A stretch of DNA of 64,000 nucleotides. Source: Variovorax atrisoli 110B (GTDB taxonomy: Bacteria > Pseudomonadota > Gammaproteobacteria > Burkholderiales > Burkholderiaceae_C). Position numbers and translations under genes: made by a program. Below are positions 62,832-64,000 of this stretch, one piece after another (position 1 is the stretch's first letter; each line of letters begins with the position of its first letter). The notes beneath the pieces were generated by a model. The model was not told where the DNA came from and did no database searches. It saw nothing but the letters and a program-made list of their open reading frames with translations. The stretch is taken from assembly GCF_000382045.1 (NCBI RefSeq), contig NZ_KB907458.1:248001-312000 (forward strand). The letters are read 5' to 3'.

Positions 62832-64000
62832 TGAAACACCCCCAGGCTTCGCGCACTTCGTGTCGCTACTCCCACCCCCTTGCAGGGGGCGATGCCAACG
62901 GCCCGGCAAAGCCGGTTCCGTGGCATCCCACGAAATTTTCGGCTCGCTTGCGCATCGCGGCGCTGGCGGTGCTGGCGTCTTTCTCCTTCGCGCCCGTACA
63001 CGCGGAGCGGTTGAAGGAGCTGGCAAGCATCCAGGGTGTGCGCGATAACCCGCTGATCGGCTATGGGCTGATGGTGGGGCTGGATGGCACGGGCGATCAG
63101 ACGATGCAGACGCCGTTCACCACGCAGAGCCTGAACAACATGCTGCAGCAGCTGGGCATCACGATTCCGCAGGGCGTGAACATGCAGCTGAAGAACGTGG
63201 CGGCGGTGATGGTGACGGCCACGCTGCCTTCGTTCGCGCGGCCGGGGCAGAACATCGACGTGACTGTGTCCTCGATGGGCAACGCGAAGAGCCTGCGCGG
63301 CGGCACGCTGCTGATGACGCCGCTCAAGGGCGTGGACGGACAGACGTACGCGGTGGCGCAGGGGAACATGGTGGTCGGCGGCGCAGGTGCCTCGGCCAAC
63401 GGCAGCAAGGTGCAGGTCAACCAGCTCAGCTCGGGCCGCATTCCCGGTGGTGCGCTGGTGGAGCGCACGGTGGAATCGCCCGTGGGTGCCGAGGGCACGT
63501 TCTCGATCGAGCTCAACCGCTCCGACTTCGGCACCACGCAGCGCGCGGTGGATGCGATCAACAGGCAGTTCGGTTCCGGCACGGCCGAGGCCATCGATGC
63601 GCGATCGATCCGTGTGCGTGCGCCCGAGCCGCAGCAGCGCGTGGGCTTCCTCGCGCGGCTGGAAGATCTCGAGGTGACGCCTACGCAGGCGGGTGCCCGC
63701 GTCGTCGTGAATGCGCGCACGGGGTCTGTGGTGATGAACCAGGCGGTTCGCGTGAAGGACTGCGCCATCGCGCACGGCAACCTGTCGGTGGTCATCAACA
63801 CCGAGCCGGTCATCAGCCAGCCGGGCGCATTCTCCGGCGGCAGCACGGTGGCGGCCCAGACCTCGCAGATCTCGGTCAACCAGGGCGGCGGTGCGATCCA
63901 GATGGTGCGCGGCGGCGCCTCTCTGTCGGACGTGGTCAAGGGGCTCAACAGCCTGGGCGCGAATCCGCAGGACCTGGTTTCCATTCTCCAGGCCATGAAG
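62831..64000 (+). CDS. flgI: Flagellar P-ring protein FlgI (partial, cut by window end)
   Basis: Only the N-terminal 390 codons are in the window. ATG at 62831 overlaps the flgH stop. Residues about 3-33 are encoded by family A repeat DNA. The true signal peptide begins near residue 36 (FSARLRIAALAVLASFSFAP, then VHA with cleavage after Ala58) and mature FlgI starts ERLKELASIQGVRDNPLIGY. No other in-frame ATG exists before the signal; a TTG at residue 40 is possible. Confidence 0.92.
   Translation, partial: MKHPQASRTSCRYSHPLAGGDANGPAKPVPWHPTKFSARLRIAALAVLASFSFAPVHAERLKELASIQGVRDNPLIGYGLMVGLDGTGDQTMQTPFTTQSLNNMLQQLGITIPQGVNMQLKNVAAVMVTATLPSFARPGQNIDVTVSSMGNAKSLRGGTLLMTPLKGVDGQTYAVAQGNMVVGGAGASANGSKVQVNQLSSGRIPGGALVERTVESPVGAEGTFSIELNRSDFGTTQRAVDAINRQFGSGTAEAIDARSIRVRAPEPQQRVGFLARLEDLEVTPTQAGARVVVNARTGSVVMNQAVRVKDCAIAHGNLSVVINTEPVISQPGAFSGGSTVAAQTSQISVNQGGGAIQMVRGGASLSDVVKGLNSLGANPQDLVSILQAMK
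62838..62930 (+). repeat. Intergenic repeat family A, copy 4 (inside flgI coding start)
   Basis: Core CCCCCAGGCTTCGCGCACTT, CGTGTCGCTA, hairpin CCCCC-TTGCA-GGGGG (62876-62890) and CCGGC-AAA-GCCGG (62903-62915). Differs from copy 2 at few positions. It lies directly behind the flgH stop/flgI ATG. Confidence 0.9.

Overview
The window is high-GC, gene-dense DNA that most likely comes from a betaproteobacterium of the Comamonadaceae, with Variovorax or a close relative as my best guess. This is inferred from the gene set (RegBA linked to a bo3-type oxidase, FabV, a flg cluster, Sfp-type PPTase, LysR-rich accessory islands) and from families of short GC-rich intergenic repeats. No rRNA operon, insertion sequence, prophage or CRISPR array was found.

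Region 1 (1-15 kb) is a selenium island. A partial selenate-type ABC binding protein and selD are divergent. On the minus strand a gene train runs fdoG (with an in-frame UGA/Sec codon and SECIS hairpin), fdoH, fdoI, fdhE, selA, an acyl-CoA-dehydrogenase-like flavoprotein, a PhnD-like binding protein without signal peptide, a ferritin-like protein with a degenerate TusA-like domain, selB and tRNA-Sec (selC). Together these make selenophosphate, charge and decode selenocysteine, and build a selenium-dependent membrane formate dehydrogenase. The three genes between selA and selB have no established role and are the best candidate for an undescribed selenium-handling module. A small lipoprotein gene lies upstream of fdoG.

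Region 2 (15-25 kb) holds a large FtsX-type permease, an OLD-like ATPase with an apparent one-base frameshift in its AKP-rich tail, two LysR regulators, a 14-TM-type MFS exporter, two short-chain dehydrogenases and slyX. Region 3 (25-34.5 kb) holds a hemolysin-III protein and a respiratory operon cyoABCD-surf1-regB-regA, in which a quinone/redox sensor pair is joined to a quinol oxidase and its assembly factor, followed by a divergent MFS symporter.

Region 4 (34.6-48.5 kb) holds a HAD phosphatase, a polar amino-acid ABC operon ending in a 2-oxoglutarate/Fe(II) oxygenase, fabV, a truncated hemoglobin, an FAD reductase, Smr and RadC genes, fkpB-ispH-threonine dehydratase, serS and an adjacent tRNA-Ser(CGA). 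Region 5 (48.5-55.3 kb) holds an I78-type lipoprotein, an unusual protein with ten tandem AWCS repeats behind a DUF1399-like domain, a large GGDEF/EAL protein, a 4'-phosphopantetheinyl transferase and a winged-helix regulator. Region 6 (55.3-64 kb) holds a miniature YadA-type autotransporter and the flagellar genes flgN, flgM, flgA (minus) and flgBCDEFGH plus partial flgI (plus).

Two families of short intergenic repeats were noted. One has four copies, each directly behind a stop codon, and one of these forms the coding N-terminus of FlgI. The other is an inverted pair between the binding-protein and permease genes of the amino-acid ABC operon.
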